DNA from: Steinernema hermaphroditum
Taxonomy: Eukaryota > Nematoda > Chromadorea > Rhabditida > Steinernematidae
Direction of reading: 5' to 3'
DNA length: 64,000 bases
Assembly (NCBI GenBank): GCA_030435675.1
Contig: CM059623.1
Span: 15,646,205 to 15,710,204, forward strand
The position numbers and the translations under genes are program-made. The notes below the pieces were generated by a model. The model was not told the origin of the DNA. It did no database searches and saw only the letters and a program-made list of their open reading frames with translations. Below are positions 40,879 through 53,041 of the stretch, in pieces (positions within the stretch are counted from its first letter, which is position 1; each line of letters opens with the position of its first letter).

Positions 40879-42659
40879 ATATTGCTTCTTTTTGAAATCG
40901 AACTTTTGTTTTCAGGAGGTCGACCGCTAGTTTATCCAGCTTCTCATTTAACTCCATCTACAGGAACCTGGAATACTGTCAAATCTGATATTCTATGATT
41001 TCAATCATCGCTGCATCAGACCACCGTAATTCGCGAAAATTTCGAAAAGTAGGCAACACTGATCTAAGTGAACCCTTTTTTCTTCCATCACACATTTCAA
41101 AAAAAAAAAAACTAATTTAAAAGACCACTTCTGACTTTTCCATCTACAAGTGCTGGAGACAAGTGTCCTCTAACGATTCGCGACGCGCACTTTTAGGGCG
41201 AAAACTCACTTAGAAATATTCGATTTACTCTTTTAACCTTTCTTTTCGAAGAACGCCAAAAACTGAATTCGAAGGGTGCAGGCTAGACGGGGTGTTATTT
41301 AACTCTCCGTTTGATGGGTGGACATAGTTTGATGGACATGACAATGTTCCATTCCCGAAAGACTCAATCTCTGGGATCGACCGTCACATTAGGCGGCCAC
41401 CGAGGGATGAGTCCATCGGGAGCGTCCAGCATTCAATCAGGGCTAATGAAGCATTGAGTTACTGGGTTATCTACGCGAGGATAGCTTAACTAGATGAAAT
41501 AAGCTATCCTCTATCTAGCTAAGATTCAGACGCTAATTTCTGAAGTCATGACGTTAACCTCTGTTTTGGATTGAGTAGGACGGTTTGTCCTTCGGTGCAC
41601 TTGCCATTTGACGTATATCAAAACACGGCGTGTTGTTATTTCAACCATAATGCTAAATTTGTATTTATCATAGTGCATGCTTTGTCCGTTATATGTTATT
41701 ACCTCACTATTTTCGTTCATAGTCGATTGCGATGGCGATGATAGGTAGTCTTTTTGTGTCGTAGCGCAAGACTGGTTTCGGGAACTGCTCTAGAAATATC
41801 TGATTTTTATAGGAGAAGCGAATGAACAGATCTCAGCTGATCTGACCGCGGCCCGTTTAAAGGTGCCTCCCACTGATTTGGCTGAAAATAGCGATCATGA
41901 AGTGTATCCATAAATATGTGAGCGGCTCGTGGGATGCTCTAGGGATGCTAAATAGGGGTCTCACCGATGTGATGTTCGATCTCACCGGTCATTTCTAAGT
42001 CATCCAATATATGTACTTAAAGGATATCTGGTATTCGGATCGTGATCTGCTTCTTTGATCAGTTCTCTAGCCAGTTCTTTGCGACCGAAACAAACATCCC
42101 AGTTTAAGTTTTATTTGACATTTGGAAACCACCAGTGAAAAACGAATGTTCGCATCATCGCGACAGGATAACATACCCCCTTATTAATATGCCTAGGGTA
42201 TGGTTCGCTTATATTTTGCAGGATTACTTCACTCGGTGAACATTACTTGTGTGCGAAATTTCAGCCAAATCGTGATGGGCATCTGAGCAAATAGCAAATT
42301 TTGCTATATAGTACTGTGCTTAGGTGTTTTGGCCCAAATTGAGTGAGTCTAAGTAATTGAGTTCTATGTGTCTTGTTTTGTCAGGCTGCAAGAATGGTTT
42401 CAGGAACTGTTCTGCAAATGACCACTTAAAGGTGTACCCATAGTTCCATATGTCTTGGCTGGCAGGTCTGCCCAAATGGCACGGGCACAGAAACCACACT
42501 ACCCTAGCTGTGGCTAAGTGTATCATGCTGTGGTCTTTACGGGTTACACTTGGGTTTTTTTACGGGTCATTATTTTTTAACATTTCCACGTCAATTATGG
42601 TAGCACGTATAAAGAAGCAGTAGAAAAATGCTTGTGGTTTCATTCAGAAACGCGATTTC

Positions 42660-42676
42660 GGGGGGGGGGGGGGGGG
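42660..42676 (+). repeat. G17 homopolymer
   Basis: Uninterrupted run of 17 G bases after CGCGATTTC. Long poly-G tracts are known in nematode genomes and are maintained by the DOG-1/FANCJ helicase. This one lies in gene-free sequence. Confidence 0.95.
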
Positions 42677-43551
42677 AACCACTCTTGAATTCGATCTGAA
42701 GGCTCTATGGGGAACGGGTCATTATTTTTCCTCTGTTATTCGCTTGTATCAAGCCTGGAGTACCTGTTCGGATCTGCACAGTGTTTTGAATTGCGTAGCA
42801 CTTTATTGTATGTACACATAAAACAGGAAAATTACATGTTATGTATTTGTTACCTCTCTCTCCAGCAGACATATACAAATCTAGCCGTTTTGGAAGCGAC
42901 CTTCGCCCTCTCGCCGTCCCTCGCCGCCTGCCACAATTAGCCCGGCCAGGCAGCCGTTCCAACGCGCCCTCCAGTTGTTTTTGCGGCCGCACCACGGCGA
43001 CGCATTTATCACCGCAAAAGACGACCCAACCAGTTCCGCCCGGCGTCCACCATTACGGCTACTCGCGCACGCCGAACGCTTTTAGTGGTGCGCGAAATGG
43101 CCCGGCTGGCCCGGCATCGATCCACTCGAGTCGTCGGGAAGAGGGCCCCTGAGGCGAAAAGTTAATTGCGCACTTATTAGCTTGCGCGCCGGGTCCTCCG
43201 CGCGCGACATGCATCCCGGCGCCGTTTTGGGGTGCGGGGGAGACGGCAAGTGGACGTGTGCGTGACGTGAAACCGAATTGAAGAAGTGTCGTTTTGTTTT
43301 GGGCATTGCGTGAGTGATTGAAATTTGGATAATCGCCTTTGACGCCAGTTTTGAGAAATATGGATTTTAAGTCAAAGTCAGGTCGTCGATTTTAGTAACA
43401 TTAGGAAGCCTATGGAATGGACTGATTACTCTATAATCAGTGTTACCCTAGTGATCATCAGTGAAAAGTTATTCTTATCCCTTGCCCTCCCCATAGCCAT
43501 ATTTATAGTTTACAGTTCATATCCCCGAGATTATTCGCTTCTAAAAGTTCT

Positions 43552-43833
43552 TTACGATGGTTGCGATGTGTTCTGGCTCAACGCGTACCATGCTTTTTGA
43601 ATAGCGCATTTGAGAGATTCCAAGTTAGTGTGCTTTGTAGAGTTGACTTTACTCTGTAGGATCTTCCAAACGGAATGATCGGTTTGGTTCAAATGCGGAG
43701 AGTTTGACGGCCAAAACGATTTGTCCCAAAGCTTGGGACAGATCTCGCAACAGACTGTCATTAGTGACTTTTTACACTTTCTGTGTAATTCTGTGATATA
43801 TGGGACGTTTCGCAATGATGAAAGAAACAGCAA
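43552..43833 (-). pseudogene. Mariner-type transposase remnant (C-terminal part)
   Basis: The 93-aa minus-strand frame carries the family block KSFWPSNSPHLNQTDHSVW, corresponding to the catalytic-Asp region written SPDLNPxD in intact Tc1/mariner proteins. ILQSKVN and HTNLESLK follow. The expected SPDLN aspartate is His here (SPHLN) and the next is NQTD, so the copy is inactive. No N-terminal domain or terminal inverted repeats are found around it, so it is a fragment. Confidence 0.8.
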
Positions 43834-45981
43834 AATGTCCCCATTTAAAACATATTAACTGAAAAGGCAATAACAGACTTGGTTTTAGCCGGGATATGAT
43901 TCTTTTCTAATAGTCTCTAATAGTACATTACGGGACTTCGAAAACAGCAGTCAGAACCACTTATCAAACGAAAAACGGGTACTTTCATTCTGAGAATCTG
44001 TAAGAAGGAAAAATTGCATTTACTCCGTTCGCCTGTCCTCACTCGCACCTCTCTCTCCCAACCGTTGAATACCCTGCATAAAGATGGGAATGTCATTGAT
44101 TCGAAGGCTGGATTTGATTTTGAATCGTATTGATCACCACTGGAACATAAAGGGTCAGTTAGGCGATGAAAATGCTGTGCAACATTCCAGAAATTTCATC
44201 CACATGTTTCATTAAATTCACTCTACCCGTATGTTGACTCATTTGTGACACGGTCATCGATTCACTGCCAGGAATAGATGCTCGAACTTCCGGAAAGCTT
44301 AATCATCGCCAGGGTAACATGACGTAAACCAATTCGATGAACTTCCGTTTTTGACGCAAACGATGTTTTCCGACACAGATTCAAATGAGCTTTATATATT
44401 GAATTATGGAAAAGAACCAAGTCGTACTTAGTCTACGCAGTTATTACTCCACTGCATGATTTATTGGTATTATTCACGAAGTGTCCTTGAAAAAGTGCCT
44501 GAAAGTACGTTTCAACTCCGGCTTGAATTGAGAAGCCGAGCTGAAATATAAAATTTGCGACCGTTCGCGGAGAGCGGCGCGAAGAGAGCACAGACGACGA
44601 GAGAAAATCAGTATTGCGGCGGCCGGATGCGGGCTCAGTTTAGCTCGTATTGCAATGTTTCACCCGAAATTTCATCTCGGAAACAAGGACATCATCGAAA
44701 ATTAGAGATTTCAAAGGAATTCCCTGAAGAATGCTCTCAAGAAACGTATCTACTTCGTTGTGCCCGCCTTTTACACACTGTCCTCTAGCCCATAAACACA
44801 CTTTATTGCCCTGTTTGTGTCACTTGTTCGAAATTTTAAACAGGTTATACGTTCCGTTCCATTTCAAATCAATTAATATAACCGGAATGAAACCATTGAT
44901 GGCGTAACCTGCGCATATTTAGCCCATGTCTCCGCTCATATAATCCGCATGTACTATTCCGCATTACTTTCGAAAGTGTATGGGAGCTATTGACCACCAC
45001 TTTGGAGATATAGCGCCTATGATTTTCTTTTCGCGGCTCTTGGGAATCTTGTGGCGAATAAGGCGATTTATCGCAAAAGAACCAAACATCGCGCTTCTAG
45101 AAAGAACGAGGGCTTATCTTCTCGGCTTTCATAGCTCCTCGCCTCGATTCTATGCCGACTTTCGGGCTATTTCTATTCGGGCCAGTGTTCAAAATGGACG
45201 AGCTTTGAATAAGCTGTATTTATAGGATGCGACCATATTCTTTTTCATGTATCGTGTTCCTGATTTCCTCAATATTCACATAGTAAACAAGATGCAACCG
45301 AGATGTTTGGATAGTTCCACTCCGGGCCTCATCGTTTCACACGCCCCCACCACATCGTTGCCTCGATCAGTGCTTCACTGAGTCCCCCTTCATTCCTAAG
45401 CTTTGCTCGAAAATGAAGATAGTTTAGATAGGATATCAACCGTAGTTTGCATATCGGCAAAGTCCACAGCCCGTGACCTTGTACATAAGTGCATTTTGGT
45501 TTGCGCCATTTAATGACGCGGAAACTCGTGTGAGTTAAAAGGACTTGGTGAGAAGGGTTTCTAAAAATGCAGTTCAATGGCTTCGCAAAAACCGAGACCT
45601 TTCCAAGAAATGAACTCGAACATTGCTGTCTCACCCGTTAAAAGCGGAACAGAGCGGTCGTTTCGAAAATCCTTCTGTCCTCTGCTGCTGAGATTGCTAG
45701 TACAATGTGGAACTTGGTTTGCTGAATAGTTCAGTGAACCTTAGAAAATGGCCGGCACAATGGCATGTTATGCGCGACTGGAGCTTTCTAGTTTTCTATG
45801 AGCTTTGCATACAGAGCAAAATTTTTTTCTTATTCTTATTTTGACTTATTCAGCCCTCCAATCGCTGTTACGCCAAGCCAACATCGGAACCAACACTAAA
45901 CAGACATTGCGGTTATAAGGTCTATTTCTGGGAAACTACGAGGTTTCGCAGGAACGTTGGAGTGGTGGAAAGTCCAGAATT

Positions 45982-46224
45982 CGAGGGAAACCATAACGTT
46001 TCCAATTCAATAATGCAGTAGATATGTTTATGTACGTTCCTGGTCCTGCACAATGGATCCGTTTTTGGAGTAGTCTTCTGTTTTGGGGACTGTCCAATGC
46101 GATGGTGCGGGGATGGATGGAAAAAGGGTTGTCAAGTTGAGATTTTGAGGGAAACCATAACGATTTCAATCAAATAGTATAGCTACGTTTAATGGTAAGT
46201 TCATTCCTGGTCTTGCACCATGAA
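45982..46224. repeat. Direct repeat, two units about 165 bp apart
   Basis: GAGGGAAACCATAACG, then (T)TTCCAAT or TTTCAAT, AATA.T, TTATGTACGTTCCTGGTCCTGCAC at about 45982-46053 resembles 46147-46224 (GAGGGAAACCATAACGATTTCAATC...TTCATTCCTGGTCTTGCACCATG). It is a diverged tandem duplication. Confidence 0.7.
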
Positions 46225-48388
46225 AAACATACACCGAAGGCGACCTTCTGAGTTTGTACGTAAGGATATGACCCATTCTTCTGCAGAAAAGCTAACTCGA
46301 TTTCTACCGATATTGACTTCTGACACATATGCACAGTAATTTCATTACTCGCTTGCGTAAGGAAAGCATATAATGCGTAAGCGTTGCTTCCTGGAGACTA
46401 GCAAAACCGCTTCGTATAATCTGTCCCCCTTCCAACCCTTTATGGAATTATGTGAAATCGGGACAATTCGGTTTGCTGACGTCACATTTAAATCCGTTTC
46501 CTCGTCGTTCCCCCGCCCACTGGCGTCCACTTCTTCTTTTCATAATTCCTTTATCCGGTCGCAGTTGAGATTCATCTCTTTATGCCTCGGAGGTTGCCGA
46601 CCAAACATCTGATTCTATTCTGAGGCTCATCATGAATTCACCCTTTTCAGAAATATGAACTGAATTTCTCTAACTGAATGCCCGTATTACTTGGGACGTT
46701 ATTGTCATTTGTGATACTTTCTTTTTTCTCGAAGGATAAACAGCTCCTACTCAGACATGTGGTGACGAGTAAAGTCAATCTGATGAATTATTAAACTGAA
46801 ATCGTGGCCACCTAATCACCCAATTGTCAGGAATATTTGATCGTGTTTGCGCTAAAAGAATGGGCTGACTGAAGGTCAGTATGTTTTGTGTTACAAAATT
46901 TGTGGTGTAGATGTCTCCAGGAAAGAAGTGCAAGGTTGAACACATCAATGCAGTGGCTTCATCTTGAACAACGGAGGATAAAGACATAGATTGTTCCATT
47001 GCAATCCTAGGCATGTATTCTCCCTATTTTCTGTCACTAAAGCTTTTTTGGCTAAGTGTATCTGCGCGGATACATGTGTAAAATGGAACGTTACCATCAT
47101 AGTTGAAAGAAGTCACCATTATTTCTGCATTACTTTCATGGACCGTGGCCACATGGACCGATCTATGAGCGGGACTACACTTGGGACAGAGACAAGTAAA
47201 TAACAATACTTAGCAAACCGCAATCCATCTCTCATGTTCTGTATACTTAGGAGGGTGATCCGCTTTCATATTTCAGTCAGTTTTCTGGGCATCTCGTAAA
47301 GTGCGTTATGCTTCAATGAGGTCACACTCTATCTCTACATCCGAACCTATCGCTGCCTACCTTATTCCTCGCGCCAGCCTGCTTTCTTTACTGGGCGTCA
47401 TTGATGACTGCCACGCTTTTACGTGGTCATCTTCAAAGCAAAATCCATCTCAAACTAGGGGCATAAACATTCAAAAATGTCGATCATGCCCCTTGGAATG
47501 ACGTTTCCGTTTTCGACGGATAGTATTTCATGCGACAGAGCTACTTGTTGCCACTTCGTCATTTTGCGTGAATCGACGCTCGTGTCATTCATATTGTATC
47601 CAATTATAAAAGTGCCTTTTGTTTCAGAATATCGAATCCTTGAGCTCTATCCACACATCACCGCTACGTCTCTTCATGTCGTTCAATGAGTCCATTTCAG
47701 AGTCGTATATCTTGATCCAGGCCATCTCATCTCAATTTTCGAAAGCACCGTTGTTTCACTGATCTTTGAGTTAGCTCCAAAAAGTCCACTCGTTACGCAT
47801 TCACTTCAAAAAGAAGATGAATAATTGACGTTTCCCCAGTATTCGAGGCCCCGACGCCTCCTTCCACCAAGACGCCAAAAACCAGCAATGTGCTGGACTG
47901 GAAACGTAAATATTTCCCAGCCTATCTTATTACCGTAGTCATTTGTATTCAAATGGGGTATTTCTTAAGTGTAAACAGCACCTTTCATCTAAAATTGGAC
48001 CAACTCGACCAACCCTAGGTTTGAAATCCCTTCTTGGCCCCCTTTCTCGCTTTCACTCTCTTCACATAAACTTCCTTGTCGAAGCCTCTTAAAACCAAAG
48101 TCAAATCACATCCCCATCGAGTCGTGTTGTGCCACAACAACACCCAAAAGCGTCGAACTCCAAAACACCAGCAAGCAATCTAATTTACTGAAAGCCCGGC
48201 TTGAATGGCTTTGTGTGCTGCTATAGTCTTCGGTCGGCGGCGAGAAATTAGAGTTGAAGTGGTCGGGAAAAACGTGTGAGAACGCATTGAGCATGTGCTG
48301 ATGCGATGAAAAGGAGGGTTGATGGGAAATGGAAAAACAGAAGGAACAACAAAAATGAAAAGGCTAGAGAAATCTATTTTCCACTCAA

Positions 48389-48724
48389 CCCACAATTTGG
48401 TTCCTCATTTTGGGCATTAGTAAACATACTAGCCGCTCAGGCTGCCAAAGCATTGAGCAATGGTCAAGGCTTTTGCTTTTCCCTATGCGAAATGCTCAAT
48501 GCTTTCATGCTCTTCCAGTCTCATATCTGCCAGACAGCCTCCTGTCTGATCTGACCATGATATCTGAAACTGACCCTGTTTACGTCTACACTACACAGCT
48601 CCATATATGCCTAATCCTATGTTTCGTCCATGCCCAATACCATCCCCGGTCCATGCTCATTTCTTTCCCGGTCCATGCCTCACCCACAATTGGTTCCCCA
48701 TTTTGGGCACTAGTAAACATACAG
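48389..48724. repeat. Direct repeat of about 43 bp flanking 250 bp
   Basis: CCCACAATTTGGTTCCTCATTTTGGGCATTAGTAAACATAC (about 48389-48431) recurs at about 48682-48724 with a few substitutions and one deletion. The 250 bp between contain CGGTCCATGC phrases. The paired copies could be short terminal repeats of a decayed element or a local duplication. Confidence 0.7.
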
Positions 48725-51040
48725 TAAACACACAACGGTAGACACACCTCTCATAGCGTTTTGGATTGAAACACATAATATTGTGGGCAGCAAGACCGGT
48801 GCACATGGTAACCACTCTTTTACTAACCCTAAACAAACGAACAAACGGATGCCAAGAGGTCCCAAAGGTAGCTGTAAATAAGTCGCCTCTGGATTGTCTG
48901 TGTGGCTCATTGCGAACGTGTGATTCATTCGTAATCGGTCGGGTTTGTTTGGCCTGGGCCCTATTTTGACGCCGGTCTCAACCCTCATTTGGTCTGCTAT
49001 CTGAAACCGACCGCTTCTCAAATGATACGACTCCTATGCGTACAAAAAACACGCAGAGAGATCCACCGCCTCTTCATTTACATACACGGAATTTGACTTC
49101 TAAGGTTGAGAATATTGAAAAAAGTATTGTGCATTAGGTGAGTCATACATAATGATTGACGACTTTGCTCAATCCGAGGATGGTGATTACTGTGATTGGT
49201 GATTACGTTGGATAATGTCAGTGATTATATCAGATACAAAATCTGACTCACCTCTCAATGAATCGTCTGGGATAAGCTGTTGAAAATGAGTTAACAAATC
49301 ACATCTATCTTCATAGATCAGTTATGATGTTTCCTTGGTGGGCTACGTCTTGTAGCGGCCTAATGTGTCAGGTAGGCTAGAGGAATGGCGCCCTCCCGTG
49401 AAGAGGCTAAATGTCATATGTGTTTCGCATTTGGTCGACACAGCGGGCATAGACCAAAGACGTTGAATATCGCGCCCTCTGCTACCTATGCTTCATAAAC
49501 CCATCCGGAACTGGACACTTTTTTTAAATGTTTCCTTAATCTCCTTGGTCATCAAGTAAACAAGATTGTGAACTCTAATTCACTGTAATTTATCCCTGAT
49601 AAGCACTCTCCTTCATACCGTACATTCTTCAAGAGGTCTCCTGCTCTCCCAAAGGCTAAAGATTGTGCTCTAATCGTCTATCTGTCCACACCGGAACTAT
49701 CTTTGACGTAGTGTTTGGCATCCCAAAGACTACCACCAAAACACAGACCACGCGACGTTTCCGGCGCCCATCCTCTCCATTCCTTAGCACTCCCCAGTCC
49801 GCAGGCTAATCCGGGTTTCCACGAACCGCCGCTGACTCATCGGAATGTTTCTTATCTCATGGGGCCATGGCCGGTCGGAGGGCGGATCTCCGGCCCAGCC
49901 AGCAACTGAATGAGTCGAAAATTGGCCGCTTTCTCGAAGAGGCCTTGTCTTTTCAATCAACGTTATTTATCGGCACGTTTGTCGTTCGGCTCCAGTGGGG
50001 CGTCTCCGCTCCTCCAGAACGAGGCCATCACTTCCCGAACAAGAAGAGGGCCTTCGGGGATTTGGCGCTCTGCGCGACTCTGCACACTCGCGCGCGCACG
50101 CGTAATCAATTCGTGTTTTCGGACGGGACGCCACACGCCGTCCTCGGCGTTGTCCTTGTCTCATCTCGGTGCGCCGCCGGTTTTCGGATGGATGGCCCTT
50201 TACGACGATGTTCGCCTGGATGGCATCGTGATTTGTGTACTAGGTTTGGGTGTTGTTGTCTTCGTGCGCTGCGTGCTGGGTCCACTTTTCACTTTTCTTA
50301 CTCGAACAGTACTGACAGTTCTGGTCATTCGAACCCTCTGGCTGTTTATTTGTACAATAATCGGCCTAGCATCCATAAAATAATAAAAAAGTGAGAAGTA
50401 TTCTTACGAAAAGTATGTTTTCGATGCACAGTTTTTGATGAATGGTTAAGGGACCCTTAAAAGGAGTCACTAAAATATTGCTTGTAGCTGATCACCAGCT
50501 GCTCCTGTCGAACTTGATGACTAAACGAGTAAGAGATATTTTAAGTCATACGTATGGCCATGACCATTGCTAATTTTTCTAACATGTGACTGACTGTACG
50601 GTTTGTAACTAAAATGCCGAAACAACCTTGCAACATATGCGAGAACTGTGACAAAGATAGGCACTTATCAAGTGTAAGTCGTGACCTTTCTGACGAACCA
50701 TCTAAAATCCTACCAATCACAAACATATTGATAACTTTTTGGCTTGAAAAGGTAGCCTGGTTATTCAACTGTCTCCACTTCATTTGTTCGGAAAACGTCT
50801 CACTTTTTGACTGATTCTATTGATGTCCTGAGGAACCGTATTTTTTAGAGTACCTAGAGAAACTGTACCGCGGACATAGAGGAACCGTATTTTGCAGATT
50901 TCCTATCAGATCTAGGAGCGTGTGCTATGCTAACCGTCAAATAACGTAAGTTATGCAACCCTGTGCTCTCTATCAGACAGTCAAGTATTGTATTCTGTGA
51001 TCTGCTGTTATATTTGAATTTAACTGACAGCTACATATTT

Positions 51041-51163
51041 GAGCATGACCAGAGATGGGCAGGAACGAATCGGATCACCTAGCCGTTCAAACGATCCGTG
51101 AGCCGGTTAACCAGTTGATACGGATATACGGGTCAACCGTTGCCCATCTATGAGCATGGCCAG
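51041..51163. mobile_element. Foldback/MITE-like element with target-site duplication
   Basis: The element spans about 51053-51149 with perfect 9-bp inverted ends AGATGGGCA and TGCCCATCT and no coding capacity. It is flanked by the direct repeat TGAGCATGACCAG / TGAGCATGGCCAG, which fits a target-site duplication with one later change. The interior is related to 38826-38880. Confidence 0.75.
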
Positions 51164-53041
51164 TTCTTAAGGACACATGATACCATTGATTTAAATAAAT
51201 CTATTCCACAGTTATTTACTACATTATGTTTACTGGGCTTCGGTCTTTTTCGATAAACTATGTCAATACCGAATAGAGTTTTAGAATTACTCACGTTCTC
51301 ACCATTACATAAAGCAATTTTGTGGAAACGGTTTTTGTTGTTCGTGTGGTCAAACTAGATAGCTTCGGTGCTATTTTTCGGGTCAGAGTTCAAATGTCTT
51401 CCCATCGAACTCTTTTTTATTTTCTCCTTTTGGCGTCCTGTGATGGTTTTTCCCAGCGACAGTTATTCATTCGTAGTTTACCGAGCGATCGACTAGGTCT
51501 ACCAAAAAACACTAGTGGTCGCATACTGGATTGGCCGTGACGTTCGTTTATTATTGAGGTTTGCGTGTAGATGGGATTTTTAGTGGGAAGGTTCACTATA
51601 GTGGACTTATTTGCGCCGGGCTTTAACCTAGCTTCACTTGGATAGTTTGGAAGATTTCCTCGATTTGAAGTTATACGTGCTATCGCCTGGAACAGTATGT
51701 CTGAAGACTATTCATCTCTGATTTGTTTGATACTTTCTAACCAATTACTTTGCATCGTTTATCCCAAGGGTCGCTTTATGTCGGCACTATCCTTACCGTT
51801 CTCCGCTGAGACTCCTTCAGTCTGCGAATCCTCGTTGCACGGCGACACCTCTTAATGTTGTCGCCGACGGCGGTTCGGCGTTTTTACACGCATTTTACAC
51901 TTCGTGTTTTGCATCCGATGTCGACAGCTTATACATATCGCTATTCGGAGTTCGTCTCGCCGGTCGTCACTTTAAGTTGCTGTCAGTGGCCAAGATTTTA
52001 TGTTTATCTTTTGTCCGTACAGCTCCTATTTTGCACAGACGCATAGATCCTAATTATTAAGCAGACCAATATAACCACTCATCTCTGTTGCGTGATGTTG
52101 CTATGCTGATGAGTAATCGCCCTAAGGCCAGTGCACTCCCTGAGGAAGCCTATTTCGGACATATTTCTTAATTAATCCAGACATTCGATGCCAAAAGCTG
52201 ATGTCACCAGTCGCATGTTTTGCACAAAAAACATGCAAAGCTTTTATTGGCTGGCTTCTCAGTGTATGTACTGATGCCTGAGTCACTTAGAGCGACTCAT
52301 CTCTTGGACTTCCAGCAATCTAGATGAGAACTACCTACTATGGATTCACCTCATGTACACCCCTATATCAACAAGCAGTCTTAATATTCTTGCTTACCAA
52401 GCAGAGTGCATGTGACTAATGTCGTCTTGTGTCTAATTTTAGGACATCCGGCTTTCTAGTCGAAACGGTGTGTTTTTATCCCTTATGAACTATTTTGACA
52501 AGGGAAGATATGTTTGGACGATGATAGGAAACGAGAAAAACGAAAAATAGACTTCTGCTGTTGACTTATGTATATTTTGACTTAGGATTCAGATATAACT
52601 ATAACTGATACACTCGGCCTGCTGAGATAGCGATTTGGTATAGAACTGGAATGGTATTGAATGGTGTCTCCAGTATTGGGGGTTAGATATCAGGAAAAGC
52701 TGTCCATGGTCTCTGTATCTAAAGCTTCTTTAAGACGTGAAGGTCACATGACTTTGCGAAGATCAACAGTTCAGCTTTCAAAAGCTGTTCGACGCTATCT
52801 TTATATTTGTCAAAGTGATTTCCCCGACGTATATCCGCGAACAGAACTACGTGTTTACCATATTTTCCATAGAAATCGTGTTGTTATTCGCTTTCACTTC
52901 CCGATTGCTACCATACTTGATGCTCAAGATGCGTGACGCACTTCCGCGAATCCCCATAAAAGATCGCCAGCTCATCATTTCCTATTTTCCAGACCCACCG
53001 TTCTCCAGCGCGTTCCTCGAAACGCCGCATGACCTCAGGCG

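Larger units (their letters stand above)
31311..53041. other. 22-kb gene desert rich in small repeats
   Basis: I find no recognisable protein-coding gene, only scattered open frames below 180 aa without known motifs. Identified contents are a mariner-type remnant (43552-43833), a duplicated 740-bp element (37.3 and 40.1 kb), foldback elements, tRNA-like sequences, local duplications, a G17 tract, and GC-rich islands near 38.08-38.45, 42.90-43.27 and 49.73-50.30 kb. It lies upstream of cdka-1 and downstream of rpt-3, both on the plus strand, so it may include long-range control sequence for cdka-1. That is speculative. Confidence 0.5.

Noticed and set aside
49867..50394. Overlapping open frames of 175 and 157 aa
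   Set aside because: Both are in a GC-rich island, read in different frames, and neither shows a domain, signal peptide or partner exons. Treated as a possible regulatory island.
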